Shown one piece after another: positions 1 through 9,433 of a stretch of 24,443 nt of DNA. The translations under genes were made by a program, and so were the position numbers. Position 1 is the stretch's first letter. Every line of letters begins with the position of its first letter. Source of the stretch: a virus; IMG/VR virus record IMGVR_UViG_3300044701_000748, positions 1 through 24,443 of that record; one strand, given 5' to 3'. Under the pieces are notes generated by a model. That model searched no databases. It saw nothing but the letters and a program-made list of their open reading frames with translations, and was not told the origin of the DNA.

Positions 1-1226
1 TCAGCGCCAGGGGTGCCGTCCACTTCGCATTGGATGCGAGCAGCATCGACAAGGTTGGTACCATCGCTGCCTTGGAAACTCAATACGCCAACTTGATCAC
101 CACTCTGAACAATCGTGTTGGACCCAATGGATCCTCCTCGTGTTTTACCAAAAACTATTCGTGGAGCGGTGATTGTATTAACGTCTAGGGTTAGAGCTAG
201 AGAAGCTTTGTTGTAGTCCGTGCCTTCAATCTGAACTGCAGGATATTCTCCTGTTGTGTTGTAGAAATTGTCACGCGCACTAGACGTACCAACTAAAAGC
301 CTGCCGCTGGAGTCAATCTGGGCTCTCTGGGTGTTTCCCCCCGCAGCAAAAATAAGATTTGCTTCGGAACGAATTAACCCGTCTGCCGTTGAAGATCCAG
401 TAAGCCATGAACCTCCAGCCGTACCAACAAAAAGTGCTTGTGTTCCAGAGCGTAAAAATGCTGCGCCACCTCCGTCGGAGCTTGTTGTGTTTACGTAAAG
501 CGGTTGATAACTTGAACCGACAATATGCAGTTGGCTATTGGCATTAGGGCTCGTAGTGCCAATCCCTACGTTGCCTGTCACACCAATTGTTACTTTGGTG
601 GCGTAAGTGGTCCCACCCACAGTTGTTGATTGCTGAATACCAAAATCACCAGCAACAGCGTCAGAAGGTAGTATGCGCCAATTACGTTCAGAGCCAGAGG
701 CGGGTTTTGATAGAACAAAAGCTCCGTCATGTACCTGAAAAGTTGCATGAGGCGAACTAGTCCCTATGCCTACTCGATCGTTGCCAGCGTCAACAAAGAA
801 TAGGTTCGCGTTTGTATCACCTTCGATTCTGAAATCAACGTCTGCCCCGCCATCGTTGAACACCACTTCACTGGTGCCGAACTCCACCCGCTCAACGCCG
901 TTAGTCGCAATGCCTAGTGCGTTCGTGCCAGCGCTGAACAGTCCGGTATCAAGATCCGATGCAAAGGCAAGACCCGGCGATGCAGCCGAGCCAGCCTCCA
1001 TCAGCATCGTGCCGTCAAGTTCCTGGATCGTGATCCAAGCACTATTGGCCGCGTTTCTCAGCTTCAGCTGGTTGGCTGTGGTGTCCGCCCACCATTGGTA
1101 GGCGTAAGTCGTGGTCGGCTCTGTTGATCCGCTGTTGTTGCTGACGATGGCGGCCAGCGCATTGTTCAAGTCACTGCGAACCGCCGCGCCAGTGCCGTTA
1201 GCGATCACATAGTCGTGCTGACTCAT
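1..1226 (-). CDS. Phage side tail fibre protein, C-terminal part outside window
   Basis: This minus-strand frame is open from an ATG at 1226 to the left edge, giving 408 codons without a stop, so the protein continues beyond the window. It starts MSQHDYVIANGTGAAVRSDL, a start I recall from tail fibres of cyanobacterial phages. A Thr/Ser/Gly-rich beta stretch follows with WWADTT and LKLRNAANSAW. Further on are two copies of the fibre repeat type GIGTxSPxAxxQ(L/V)H, beginning VGIGTSSPHATFQVH and NVGIGTTSPNANSQLH. This type is typical of trimeric shafts, often ending in an Ig-like or peptidase chaperone domain, which is not visible here. The gene starts 42 bp after the tail-tip J-like gene, the usual site of receptor-binding fibres. 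Product class is seen from the repeats; receptor and host are not known. Confidence 0.8.
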   Translation of the reverse strand, partial: MSQHDYVIANGTGAAVRSDLNNALAAIVSNNSGSTEPTTTYAYQWWADTTANQLKLRNAANSAWITIQELDGTMLMEAGSAASPGLAFASDLDTGLFSAGTNALGIATNGVERVEFGTSEVVFNDGGADVDFRIEGDTNANLFFVDAGNDRVGIGTSSPHATFQVHDGAFVLSKPASGSERNWRILPSDAVAGDFGIQQSTTVGGTTYATKVTIGVTGNVGIGTTSPNANSQLHIVGSSYQPLYVNTTSSDGGGAAFLRSGTQALFVGTAGGSWLTGSSTADGLIRSEANLIFAAGGNTQRAQIDSSGRLLVGTSSARDNFYNTTGEYPAVQIEGTDYNKASLALTLDVNTITAPRIVFGKTRGGSIGSNTIVQSGDQVGVLSFQGSDGTNLVDAARIQCEVDGTPGA

Positions 1227-1268
1227 TTGCCTGTGGATCGACTGTCGTTAGCTTGATTCTTGCAGGAA

Positions 1269-4200
1269 TCAAGCCCCCTTGCCATAACCGACTGCCGTCC
1301 ACGCAAAATCGCGACTGACTGCAGTGCCTGCCGAGTTGCGGAAGGTGACCGTGAACTGCGTTCCGCTGACGCCACTCACCTCAAAGTAGTCGCCAGTTCC
1401 CATATTCTGCGCAGTGATGCCAATGCTGGGGAGACTGCTGTTGACGCCGCCAAGCACTGAGGTGCCGGTGAAGAACGGTTTGTCGAAGGTGACCGTCTTG
1501 GCACCGGCGCCGCTACTAATGCTGCCAACGCTTTGATCCTGTCGGCGTTGGAAGGTGGCTTCGTAGCCCAACTCATCGATCAGGATGTTCTGCGCAATGT
1601 CAGCACTGGTCAGCTCTGCCTTGAATTGGAACGCCCTGGCCTTAAAAGTGCCATTGACAAACTCCTGCCATGCCGACCAGGTGGGCGATCCGCTCGGGTT
1701 GTCGCTGGTGCTGCGCAGGTACAGCTTCGAGTTCACCCTGGCAGCAGCAGAGCCATCCCAGTCGTCCCAATCGTCGACGTTGCCGGCTCGGCTGTCGATC
1801 AGATCAGATGGGAAGTAGGCGCGAGTAACGAAGAATCTCTTCAGGTCCAGGCTATAGGCCGCGGCCAGGTCCAAGGTGCTGTTGAACTGATAGGTGCCGC
1901 TGCTGGCAACATCGCCAAAAACATCAAATGATGTGATTGCATCAAAGTCCGCAATGCCATCTAGCAGGCCAGTCCCTTCTAGGGTCAGCGCGTCATATTC
2001 CTCGCTGTAGAAGACCGTCGTCTTACTGCCTTGGAAGGGCGGCGTGTCGGCATCTTCACGCCGCGATTCAACCAGCAAATTGCCTAGGGCGTCAGGTAGG
2101 TCGATGATGACGCTCGTCTCTGATGCAGACTGTCTGCCGCCATCGTCCTCGAACTTCACCAGCACTTCACCTTCAACAAGCGGGATGATCGCCTCAGTGG
2201 CGCTGCCGGACTTGGCCTCAACCAGGTCGACGCTATTTGCCCAGGTTGCAGTGCCATCCGTCAGGTTGCTGTGGCGGATGTGAACGCGGCCGCCGATCTT
2301 TACGTCAAGGTCGACCGTTGGATTCCAGCGCAGACGACCTGAGTTAGCGCTGATTGCTTCAAAGGTCAGATTCTGAACATTGCCGGGGACTGCGGTCTTG
2401 CCGACTGCTGCATAGCTCAGCGATGCCGGTGATGTGCTTGGAGTCCGTGAACCGTTCAAGCTGTAGACCCGGATCTCATAGGTCTGCGCCGTGGTGTCGA
2501 GGATTTCGTAATCAGTCCGCGGCACATTGACCGTTGTCCAGTTGCCATTAACCGGCCGCCACTGCACCTGATACTCAGAGACACCGACCACCGCGCGCCA
2601 GCTGACGATCAGCTTGACGCGCACCTGGCCGTTGTTTTCGTAGATCGTCTCCGATGCCGCCAAGTTGCCAGGTGCCGGCCGCGGTTCGTTCAGCTGCGTA
2701 ATGTCGCGCGTCTGCAGCTTGAAACCACGCTCGACGTAGTTGTATTTGCTGGAGTTGTAAGAGATCGCGGTGACTTCATACTGAACACGATCGATCTCGG
2801 CGACCGTCAGCACGCGCCAAGTGCTGGTCTGTACGTTGCTGTTACTCAGCACCCAGACGCTATTAACATTCGGCGCTGCACTAAATGCAGAGGCAACGGT
2901 GATCGCTGCGCCGGCGATGCTGCTGATCGCTTTGGTTTCGACCGTGCCATCAGGCAAGATCACCGACAACGTGGCGCTGCCGGTGGTGACCAGATCAGTC
3001 TCCGCCGTGTCGTCGACCGTAATCACGGTGGTGGTGGCCGATGCAATGCGACCACCGCGGCGAACGCCAGCCTTCACCGGGTCGGCGATCTCAATCACCT
3101 GACCAGGGCGCACCAGCACGCCTGCATCGATTGAAGTCTTGAACTGAACGACCTCGCCTTCCTGTTGTTCGGTGTAGAGCAGCCATTCGCCCAGCCGTGC
3201 AGCCTGTCCGCGGCTGGTGCAGGCAAATGCTTTCACGCTGGTGCTGATCACGCCATATTTCGCGATCGCATCCTTGTCCTCGACGATTTCATAAGCAACG
3301 TCCTGCGTTGTCAGATCGAGGTAGCTGACGATCGCGACCGTATGTCTGGTCTTCAGATCAGAGCCGGTGTAGCTGAAACCGTCAGAGCTGACGTTCGCCA
3401 GCGTGAACAGGTAACTGGAGTCGACTGGCTTGTCTTGGCTGATGGTCAGCGATCCGGTGCTCCAGTACGGCATCACCCGCATACAGGAACACAGATCGTT
3501 GATCAGCTTGTACGCCTCTTCTTGGTTTTGAATCAGGGCATTGCAGGAGAAGCGCGGCTCAGTGCCGCCAAAGCCGTCATCGATGCTGGCCGATGCGTAT
3601 TGGCTGGCCGAATAGAAAGCGAACTTATCCAGCTGACTAGCGCTGATGTGATCGCCTAGCCCCCAGCGCGTATTGGTCAGCAATGCGTACAGAATCCACG
3701 CCGGATCCGATGTCCATGCAGCAGCCGCAAAAGTGCCATCCCATGCGCCGGCGTAGCTGATCGCACCAGTGGTCTGATCAACGGTGCCATTGCTCGGAAT
3801 CGGCACCTTGATCCCGCGGATGCGATAGGTGCGCGCCGGAATGCTGCTGAACTGCTCAGCATCTAACCGCATCGCCACTAGGGCGCTGTTGGGATAGCGC
3901 AGCTTCTGCTCGGTGATCTCGGTGTAGCTCGCCCAATAGAAGTCATTCAGCAGGTTGGTGTCACCGCTATCAGCTGTGACGCGCACCACGCGCACATCAA
4001 TCGGGAACGCACCCGACAGCTGCACTTTGTAGTCCTTCTGATACTGGTCAGCAGTACGGCCTGAGATCGTGTCGTCGACCACGGTGGAGTAGCCGCCGCC
4101 GTTGTACTGCACCTGGACCCGCAGGTTCAGGCTGGTGCCTCTTACGTCGCCCTCGCTTGTGTACTGCTCCAAACGCGGCACTGCAATCGTGACGCGCACT

Positions 4201-4673
4201 GCATTGACAGTGGTGTCAGTAATGCTGCGGGTGACAGGCGTTGCTTGCTCGACCTTTACTTGAACGTTGGTCTCTCGTTCGATGTCCGAGAAACCCGTCA
4301 TGTACGTCTGCGCCTGCGTGCCGTACCTGGCCTGGAAAGAGACGTTCTGATAGTTGTAGTCCGCAGCCTGCGGATTGGTTGGATCAGCACCCTGCCGCAG
4401 GATTTGGGTGCCGTTAAGGAATACGTCCTTCAGCAGCGCCCGGTTGTAGTCGTCAGTGCCGCGCGTGTAGGCGCGAGCTGATGGAAACCCCTCGATCTCG
4501 CCTTCGCTCAGCAGATCGACGAACGTCGCAAACTGCTTAGAAGCCAGCGTGTCTGCATCGCGAACCGGCGTGCGGGTTGGCGCGACAACCGTCTGCTGGA
4601 CGACCGTGGTGCCGCCACCGCCACCGCCACCGCCGCCTCCGCCACCACCAGCACCGCGAATCAGTTCGTCCAT
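1269..4673 (-). CDS. Central tail-tip / host-specificity protein, lambda gpJ-like
   Basis: This is the large tail-tip protein that forms the distal hub and contacts the host. At 1134 residues it is almost exactly the length of lambda gpJ. The N-terminus has a run of about 13 glycines (residues 9-21), then a Thr/Val segment and the conserved start LSEGEIEGF (about residues 54-62). The middle holds hub beta domains with WILYALLTNTRWGLG, a gpJ family signature. Two fibronectin-III-like repeats lie at roughly 660-830 (PAPGNLAAS... and VPGNVQNLTF...). The C-terminal third is beta-rich and probably the host-variable part. The ATG at 4673 overlaps the stop of the I-like gene by 1 nt (TGATG), so translation is probably coupled. 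Lambda gene order K-I-J supports the call strongly. Confidence 0.93.
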   Translation of the reverse strand: MDELIRGAGGGGGGGGGGGGGTTVVQQTVVAPTRTPVRDADTLASKQFATFVDLLSEGEIEGFPSARAYTRGTDDYNRALLKDVFLNGTQILRQGADPTNPQAADYNYQNVSFQARYGTQAQTYMTGFSDIERETNVQVKVEQATPVTRSITDTTVNAVRVTIAVPRLEQYTSEGDVRGTSLNLRVQVQYNGGGYSTVVDDTISGRTADQYQKDYKVQLSGAFPIDVRVVRVTADSGDTNLLNDFYWASYTEITEQKLRYPNSALVAMRLDAEQFSSIPARTYRIRGIKVPIPSNGTVDQTTGAISYAGAWDGTFAAAAWTSDPAWILYALLTNTRWGLGDHISASQLDKFAFYSASQYASASIDDGFGGTEPRFSCNALIQNQEEAYKLINDLCSCMRVMPYWSTGSLTISQDKPVDSSYLFTLANVSSDGFSYTGSDLKTRHTVAIVSYLDLTTQDVAYEIVEDKDAIAKYGVISTSVKAFACTSRGQAARLGEWLLYTEQQEGEVVQFKTSIDAGVLVRPGQVIEIADPVKAGVRRGGRIASATTTVITVDDTAETDLVTTGSATLSVILPDGTVETKAISSIAGAAITVASAFSAAPNVNSVWVLSNSNVQTSTWRVLTVAEIDRVQYEVTAISYNSSKYNYVERGFKLQTRDITQLNEPRPAPGNLAASETIYENNGQVRVKLIVSWRAVVGVSEYQVQWRPVNGNWTTVNVPRTDYEILDTTAQTYEIRVYSLNGSRTPSTSPASLSYAAVGKTAVPGNVQNLTFEAISANSGRLRWNPTVDLDVKIGGRVHIRHSNLTDGTATWANSVDLVEAKSGSATEAIIPLVEGEVLVKFEDDGGRQSASETSVIIDLPDALGNLLVESRREDADTPPFQGSKTTVFYSEEYDALTLEGTGLLDGIADFDAITSFDVFGDVASSGTYQFNSTLDLAAAYSLDLKRFFVTRAYFPSDLIDSRAGNVDDWDDWDGSAAARVNSKLYLRSTSDNPSGSPTWSAWQEFVNGTFKARAFQFKAELTSADIAQNILIDELGYEATFQRRQDQSVGSISSGAGAKTVTFDKPFFTGTSVLGGVNSSLPSIGITAQNMGTGDYFEVSGVSGTQFTVTFRNSAGTAVSRDFAWTAVGYGKGA

Positions 4674-5299
4674 CAGATGTTGTCCGTATCGATGCCTGCC
4701 GAGATCACGATGGATCCGGTGATGATTTCACCGAATGCCAACGGCAATGGAGTGCCTGCCCGGCTGGTGTTCTGAATACCGCTGAAGCTGTAAGACTTCT
4801 GCGGATCCAGTTCGGTGTTGGTGGTGCCGCTATAGCCGGAATAGCTGCCGCCTGTGCCAGCAGATCCAAGCGTTGGTGTTGGTGTTAGTAGCTGCGAAAC
4901 GCCACCGAGGATTAATGCGCCGCCGAGCAGGCCGATCTTTGTCACTGTTGCCCCAGCAAGTCCCATCCCTAGGCCAGGAATAAAGATCGCCGCCGCAACC
5001 AACGCCACGCCCAGGATGATCTGGCCGATGCTTGCGCCTCGACCACCAGCACCACCAATCACCGGGATGATCTGAATCGCACTGCTGCCCACTGGTCCGT
5101 GCAACTCATCCAACCCCACCGAGTGATCGCCCACAATCACCTTGTAGTGCCGGCCTTCCTCGCACATGTGGCGTTCAACTTCCGGGAAGTTGGCGAGCAG
5201 AAAGCGAATTGCCTCAGCTGCTGAATCGACTGCGGCCATAAACTTCCGCCGCCCGAGGAGTTTCGCCAGCTGCCCATACACTCGGATTTCGCGGAGCAT
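4673..5299 (-). CDS. Tail assembly protein, lambda gpI-like
   Basis: This is a 208-residue protein between the K-like and J-like genes, the position of lambda gene I. It starts MLREIRVYGQLAKLLGRRKF, a ubiquitin-like fold start typical of the family. A Gly-rich linker (IIPVIGGAGGRG) and a long hydrophobic Gly/Ala/Leu segment (about 90-140) follow, then a Gly/Ser/Tyr-rich stretch and a C-terminal domain (PLPLAFGEIITGSIVIS). In lambda, gpI acts in tail-tip initiation but is not found in the mature particle. I chose the ATG at 5299 because GAGG lies 7 nt upstream; an in-frame TTG at 5305 would add two residues but sits too near that site. The hydrophobic segment could be membrane-active, but this is inference. 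Confidence 0.88.
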   Translation of the reverse strand: MLREIRVYGQLAKLLGRRKFMAAVDSAAEAIRFLLANFPEVERHMCEEGRHYKVIVGDHSVGLDELHGPVGSSAIQIIPVIGGAGGRGASIGQIILGVALVAAAIFIPGLGMGLAGATVTKIGLLGGALILGGVSQLLTPTPTLGSAGTGGSYSGYSGTTNTELDPQKSYSFSGIQNTSRAGTPLPLAFGEIITGSIVISAGIDTDNI

Positions 5300-5308
5300 G
5301 GGCAATCC

Positions 5309-6028
5309 TCAGCCTTCGATCAGTTTATCGGCGTTGCAATGCCGCAGCCTACGGCCAGTGCAATCCTGCAGCCATCCGCCATATAGATCCCGGCTCGACA
5401 ACCGACCGCGCAGGTGATGCAGCACCAACTGGTCGCCGATGTAAACGCCCACATGATTCAGGCCGCGGCCTTCGATGTTCATCAGTAAGGCATCGCCAAA
5501 CTGCAGGCCATCATCAGCATCAAGTGGAGCAAAGCCAGCCTCCTCCCAACAGCCGTCAAACATCGGTGCAGCTTCAAACTCAGCATGGGTAGCCGGACGT
5601 TGCCAGTCCGGCAGATCAATGCCGTGCTCGCCGTACCAGTCGCGCACCAGGGTCCAGCAATCGCTCACCGCCCAGACCCAGCTGCGGCCAATCAATGGCG
5701 CGCGGTAGCCGCTTGGATGCGTCTCTGACCATGCCTCAGTCTTTGGGTTGACGATGAACCAAGGCAGCCCGGTCGCCTCAATGCTGATCAGATCAGCCTG
5801 GCTGGGCTCTGCAGGTGTGACCGGATGGCTATGGAACACTGCCTCGATCTCGCCGGCATCTTCCGCTGCGGCGTAGTCCTCCGGGCAGAGCACAAACTGC
5901 GCGCCATCTTGGTCCAGGTTCTTGCACGGCCAGTAGCGCCGGCGCCCTTTGACCACCACCACCAGGCCGCAGGCTTCGCGGGGATCTTCCGCTTGCGCGT
6001 GCTTAAGCGCTTCGTCCTTCCAGCTCAT
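5309..6028 (-). CDS. Tail-tip peptidase, lambda gpK-like (JAMM/MPN + NlpC/P60)
   Basis: This 239-residue, two-domain tail-tip enzyme is homologous in layout to lambda gpK. The N-terminal MPN/JAMM metalloprotease shows E18 and the full zinc motif H66-S-H68-P...S76-x-x-D79. The C-terminal NlpC/P60 domain has the catalytic Cys in [11 protein letters not shown] (C124), a His in NHVGVYI (H192) and the further His pair H204/H205. NlpC/P60 domains in tail tips cut peptidoglycan stem peptides during DNA entry. Both active sites look intact. The ATG at 6028 overlaps the stop of the L-like gene by 4 nt (ATGA); the I-like gene follows closely. Operon order L-K-I-J matches lambda. Confidence 0.95.
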   Translation of the reverse strand: MSWKDEALKHAQAEDPREACGLVVVVKGRRRYWPCKNLDQDGAQFVLCPEDYAAAEDAGEIEAVFHSHPVTPAEPSQADLISIEATGLPWFIVNPKTEAWSETHPSGYRAPLIGRSWVWAVSDCWTLVRDWYGEHGIDLPDWQRPATHAEFEAAPMFDGCWEEAGFAPLDADDGLQFGDALLMNIEGRGLNHVGVYIGDQLVLHHLRGRLSSRDLYGGWLQDCTGRRLRHCNADKLIEG

Positions 6029-6762
6029 ACGGTGTAGGCACCAATGCCAGGGAAGCTGCCATAAGGCAGCTCTGCAGTTGCACCGAACCGCAGCTTGCAG
6101 CTGCTCAACCGTTTGCCGCAGACATCATTCGCTGAACTTGCGACCGAGACATCATTCGCGTCCCAGTAGTTGGTGCCGGTGTAACCGCATTCCGTCGAGC
6201 GGTAGACCCATTGGCAGATGTTGGCAATGCACTGCCGCTTAGGTGCACGCACACCAGCAAGGTCAAACGCCGCCGCCAACTCAAACTCAACCACCTGACG
6301 GTTCTCGGTTGATTTGCGCGCGATCTTGTACACCTCCCTCGGGAACTCCGCCGTCGGGTCCGGCGTGCCGTAGGGATTGGTGCCGCCCGTAAAGTTGGCG
6401 CCATCGATATACCGCGCCATGGTGCGGATCCTGGTCAACGTCGCGCCCGTTAGATCGTTGTGCGCCGTGGTCGCATTGACCGTCAGGAGAATCGAGGTGA
6501 TCGTGCCGAGCACATTGCTGACCCGGATCTTTGGCCGCGGCAGGCTTCCGGTGCCGGTGTACTCAAAACCCTCCGCTTCAACCGGAAACCGTTGATAGGT
6601 GTTGCTGTTCCAAACCAGCTCGCCATTGGCATCCATGTTGCTGCCGGCATGGAACCGATAGACCGTGCTGCTGCCATGCAAGGCGGTGACCAGTTGCAGC
6701 TCAAACAGCTCGATGATGCTGCTCGGGGCGATTTTCTGAAGCTCTGAGACTGGGATCGCCAT
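6025..6762 (-). CDS. Minor tail protein, lambda gpL-like, with cysteine cluster
   Basis: This is a 245-residue tail-tip protein in the lambda gpL position. The N-terminal beta domain contains the family pattern [16 protein letters not shown] (about 68-83). The C-terminal domain holds five cysteines at 178, 183, 192, 215 and 222 ([23 protein letters not shown]). The lambda-family gpL C-terminus binds an iron-sulphur cluster through four cysteines; the 183/192/215/222 set (spacing 9, 23, 7) is the likely equivalent here. The ATG at 6762 lies 3 bp after the M-like stop, and the end overlaps the K-like start by 4 nt. The call is firm; the cluster is inferred. Confidence 0.93.
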   Translation of the reverse strand: MAIPVSELQKIAPSSIIELFELQLVTALHGSSTVYRFHAGSNMDANGELVWNSNTYQRFPVEAEGFEYTGTGSLPRPKIRVSNVLGTITSILLTVNATTAHNDLTGATLTRIRTMARYIDGANFTGGTNPYGTPDPTAEFPREVYKIARKSTENRQVVEFELAAAFDLAGVRAPKRQCIANICQWVYRSTECGYTGTNYWDANDVSVASSANDVCGKRLSSCKLRFGATAELPYGSFPGIGAYTV

Positions 6763-6765
6763 CGT

Positions 6766-7101
6766 TTACGGCTCGTACACCTGCACGAATGTTGCGGTGA
6801 TGTTGTTGAAATTGCACGATCTCAGCGTGGTCTGCCATTCCTTGCAGATGTACTTGCCAGCCGATCCGCGCGGTGGTGTCCAGTCAAAGCTCTCGACGCC
6901 ACCACGAGCCTCCAGAAATGCCGTGATGTTGTCGCGTTCGGTGTCGGTGCGGTTCAGGAAATTAAGCTGCCATTCCTTGGCATCGCGGTGCAAACCGAAC
7001 CCGACGCGGTGCTGGTAGCCATCGCCGGCCTCAAAGGTGACGACGCGCGGCTTACTAACCTCGGTCGCTTCAAAACTAGGGGTATAGGAGAAGGTGGCCA
7101 T
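6766..7101 (-). CDS. Minor tail protein, lambda gpM-like
   Basis: This is a 111-residue tail-tip protein, nearly the length of lambda gpM (about 109). Family landmarks are FEAGDGYQHRVGFG near residue 24, the W-x-L-x-F strand EWQLNFLNR (about 43-51), GGVESFDWTPPRG (about 67-79) and the Trp/Thr-rich C-terminus ending in TATFVQVYEP. The protein forms part of the hub joining the tail tube to the L/K/I/J tip. The start codon overlaps the tape-measure stop by 1 nt (TAATG), and the L-like gene begins 3 bp after its stop. Position between H and L is exactly as in lambda. Confidence 0.92.
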   Translation of the reverse strand: MATFSYTPSFEATEVSKPRVVTFEAGDGYQHRVGFGLHRDAKEWQLNFLNRTDTERDNITAFLEARGGVESFDWTPPRGSAGKYICKEWQTTLRSCNFNNITATFVQVYEP

Positions 7102-9431
7102 TATGCGAGCAAGCCTCCGGGGCGTTTCTGAGCAACGATCTCATTCTTGACCGCTTCGCTGATTACGCGACCAAGATCACCAGCGCGGCCGCCATCACCC
7201 TGCACGCTGGTGCCTTGCGCGTCGACGTTCACCACTACGTTCACACCACCGCCGCCACCTGCAGCTTCAACGCCCAGCCTGCCATCACTGCCGCGACGTA
7301 GCGGCATGATCGCCTCGGGACCAGCCTCACCCATCAGGCCGATGCCTTTAGCGAACGGGAAGACGGTCGGCTTGTCAATGATCCCGCCGCGGGCGAACTT
7401 CTGGATGCCGTTCTGGGCAAAGACGTTGCCCATGGCGCTCTTTTTCAAATCAGGAAACAACGCCCCAACAATCGGGCGAATGATCGCCTGCCTGATTGCG
7501 ATCCTGGTGATGTCCGCGATGATGCTGTTCGCCAGATCGCGGAAGTTAGCCTTACCAGTGGTGACGAAGGTGGTTAGCTGATCTTCGATGCCTTTGAAGG
7601 CGCCGACAACAGCGGAGCCAACCTGACCGCCAAAGTTGCTCAATTCGTCGTAATACTGTTTAAGGCTGTCGTTGAAGGTGTCCTTAAAACTGTCCTTGAC
7701 TTCCTTGCTGGCAGTTACCAAGCCTTTGATTTTGTCGATCTGCGCCTGAGTCAAACCAGGCAACCGCTCAAGAATTGACGCAACTTCGCGGTCAATCTCC
7801 AGTTGCTTTAACTGTTCGCCAGTGATAGCTCCGGTCTTAATTTGTAAATCCTCGACGACTCTCTTGTAGTCCTCCTGCAGTTTGTTTCTTTCCAAGAACG
7901 CCTGGGCTACGGCGCTGCCCGCTTCTTTGGCAAAGTTCATTTCTGCCATGCGCAGGCGAGTTGCTGCCTCGTCTTCGGCTTTTAATTTCGCCCGCTGGCC
8001 CAACTTCTGCTTGCCGATTTCAAGCATATCCAGCTCAAATCGGGTTTGCGCCTCAAGCAGTTGATTTTCGCTAACGCGAGCAGCATTTAGCTTTCTGCTC
8101 AAGTCCAGTTCGGCCTGACTGATCTCGCGGATTTCAGCTGCAGCACTTTTACCTGCACCCCCGCCGCCGCCAGTCCTTGTGGGGCGAGGACGATCGCGAC
8201 GCTCTCTGGACTGAACGCCAGCAATAATGTCAGGAGTCAATGCAGGCCCCAGCTTTTGCGGCTTCGCTCGACCACCCCTAGGTGTTATTGATAAAGAGCC
8301 GCCAGAAATAAGCGGCCCCGCTTGGCCAATAGCTTCAAAGACAAGATTCCAATCAACGATCTTGATAATTGCATTCAGTTCTTTGATAAAGAAAGTCAGA
8401 TCTTTGACGCCTTGAATAATCGCAGGTAAAGCAAAATCGGCCGCAGTTAATTTCAAGTCCTGAACTGCAACATCCAAATTTCTAAATTGCTGCTCTGGTC
8501 CTTTCAGCGCTTCTTCAAGTTTTGCAGAACCATCTCGCTCAATGCTTTGCAGTGCAGCAATAACGATGTCGCTGGTGACCTTGCCCTCTTTGGCTAATTC
8601 ACGAATCTGGCCAACACCAACGCCCATCTCCTTAGCAATAGCCTGCACAACAGCAGGTGTCTGCTCAAAGACGCTATTCAGTTCTTCACCACGCAGCACG
8701 CCGGTGCCGAGACCTTGGCTTAGCTGCAGAAAGGCAGCGCTAGCTTCGGTTGCGGTCGTTCCGCTGAGTTTGGCTGCAGTATTAAAGCCGTTGTAGACCG
8801 AAGTGATTTCTTCAAGACTCAAACCAATCGGTCTTAGTCGAGCATAAACCTGAGCGAACTCTTGATTGGCTTGCGTCTGAGTTATGCCGAACTTCTGAGC
8901 AGCCGCAGAAGCAGCAAATTGCACCTGAGTGTAACTATCTAAACCTTGGCTCAGCGACCTTAATCGCCGCTCAGATTCAATGGCTGACACGCCAGTGTCA
9001 ACCACTGATTTTGCAAGGATTCCAAATCCAGCGGCTGCAGCAGTAATTGCGGCCAATTTGCCGCCTAGACCAAGGATCGATTGCAACGCACCACCACCTG
9101 CGCCACCCCCTCCAGCCGCTGCACCAGATGCTGCTTTGAGCTTGCCCTGCAGCTGGTCGATCTCATTGCCCAGGCGCTGATATGCCTTGCTGTTGAGATC
9201 AACCCGGTCACGCAACGTGGTCAGCGCTGCGATGTGCTGCCGAATCCCGGCAGTGGTGTTTCCAGCCTCCCGCGCCATGCGGTTGATCTGGATGTTCATC
9301 TGCCCAAGCTGGGCCTTGCTCAGCTGCGCAGTGGTCTCTAAGCCCTTCAGATTGCGATTAAACGCAGTGATCTGATTGGCACCGTCGACGTTGACCTTGA
9401 GGCGGAATGCGGCGTCGCGGTTGAGGGTCAT
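7101..9431 (-). CDS. Tail tape measure protein, lambda gpH-like
   Basis: This 776-residue protein sets tail length and is threaded through the tail tube. Residues 1-110 are helical with heptad-like Leu/Gln content, then comes a Gly/Ala linker (about 100-115) and a hydrophobic stretch (AAITAAAAGFGILAKSVV). The tape-measure core domain (about 140-300) includes QLSQGLGTGVLRGEELNSVF and GKVTSDIVIAALQSI. A long charged coiled-coil region spans about 430-610. The C-terminus has the typical FARGGIIDKP and GLMGEAGPEAIMPLRRG motifs found in lambda-type tape measures. By the usual 1.5 angstrom per residue rule the tail would be near 115 nm, an estimate only. It starts 2 bp after the chaperone frame ends and overlaps the M-like start by 1 nt. 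Confidence 0.96.
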   Translation of the reverse strand: MTLNRDAAFRLKVNVDGANQITAFNRNLKGLETTAQLSKAQLGQMNIQINRMAREAGNTTAGIRQHIAALTTLRDRVDLNSKAYQRLGNEIDQLQGKLKAASGAAAGGGGAGGGALQSILGLGGKLAAITAAAAGFGILAKSVVDTGVSAIESERRLRSLSQGLDSYTQVQFAASAAAQKFGITQTQANQEFAQVYARLRPIGLSLEEITSVYNGFNTAAKLSGTTATEASAAFLQLSQGLGTGVLRGEELNSVFEQTPAVVQAIAKEMGVGVGQIRELAKEGKVTSDIVIAALQSIERDGSAKLEEALKGPEQQFRNLDVAVQDLKLTAADFALPAIIQGVKDLTFFIKELNAIIKIVDWNLVFEAIGQAGPLISGGSLSITPRGGRAKPQKLGPALTPDIIAGVQSRERRDRPRPTRTGGGGGAGKSAAAEIREISQAELDLSRKLNAARVSENQLLEAQTRFELDMLEIGKQKLGQRAKLKAEDEAATRLRMAEMNFAKEAGSAVAQAFLERNKLQEDYKRVVEDLQIKTGAITGEQLKQLEIDREVASILERLPGLTQAQIDKIKGLVTASKEVKDSFKDTFNDSLKQYYDELSNFGGQVGSAVVGAFKGIEDQLTTFVTTGKANFRDLANSIIADITRIAIRQAIIRPIVGALFPDLKKSAMGNVFAQNGIQKFARGGIIDKPTVFPFAKGIGLMGEAGPEAIMPLRRGSDGRLGVEAAGGGGGVNVVVNVDAQGTSVQGDGGRAGDLGRVISEAVKNEIVAQKRPGGLLA

Positions 9432-9433
9432 GG

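Noticed and set aside
3165-3659. Plus-strand 164-codon frame inside the J-like gene
   Set aside because: Antisense shadow without recognisable motifs; the J frame is continuous across it.
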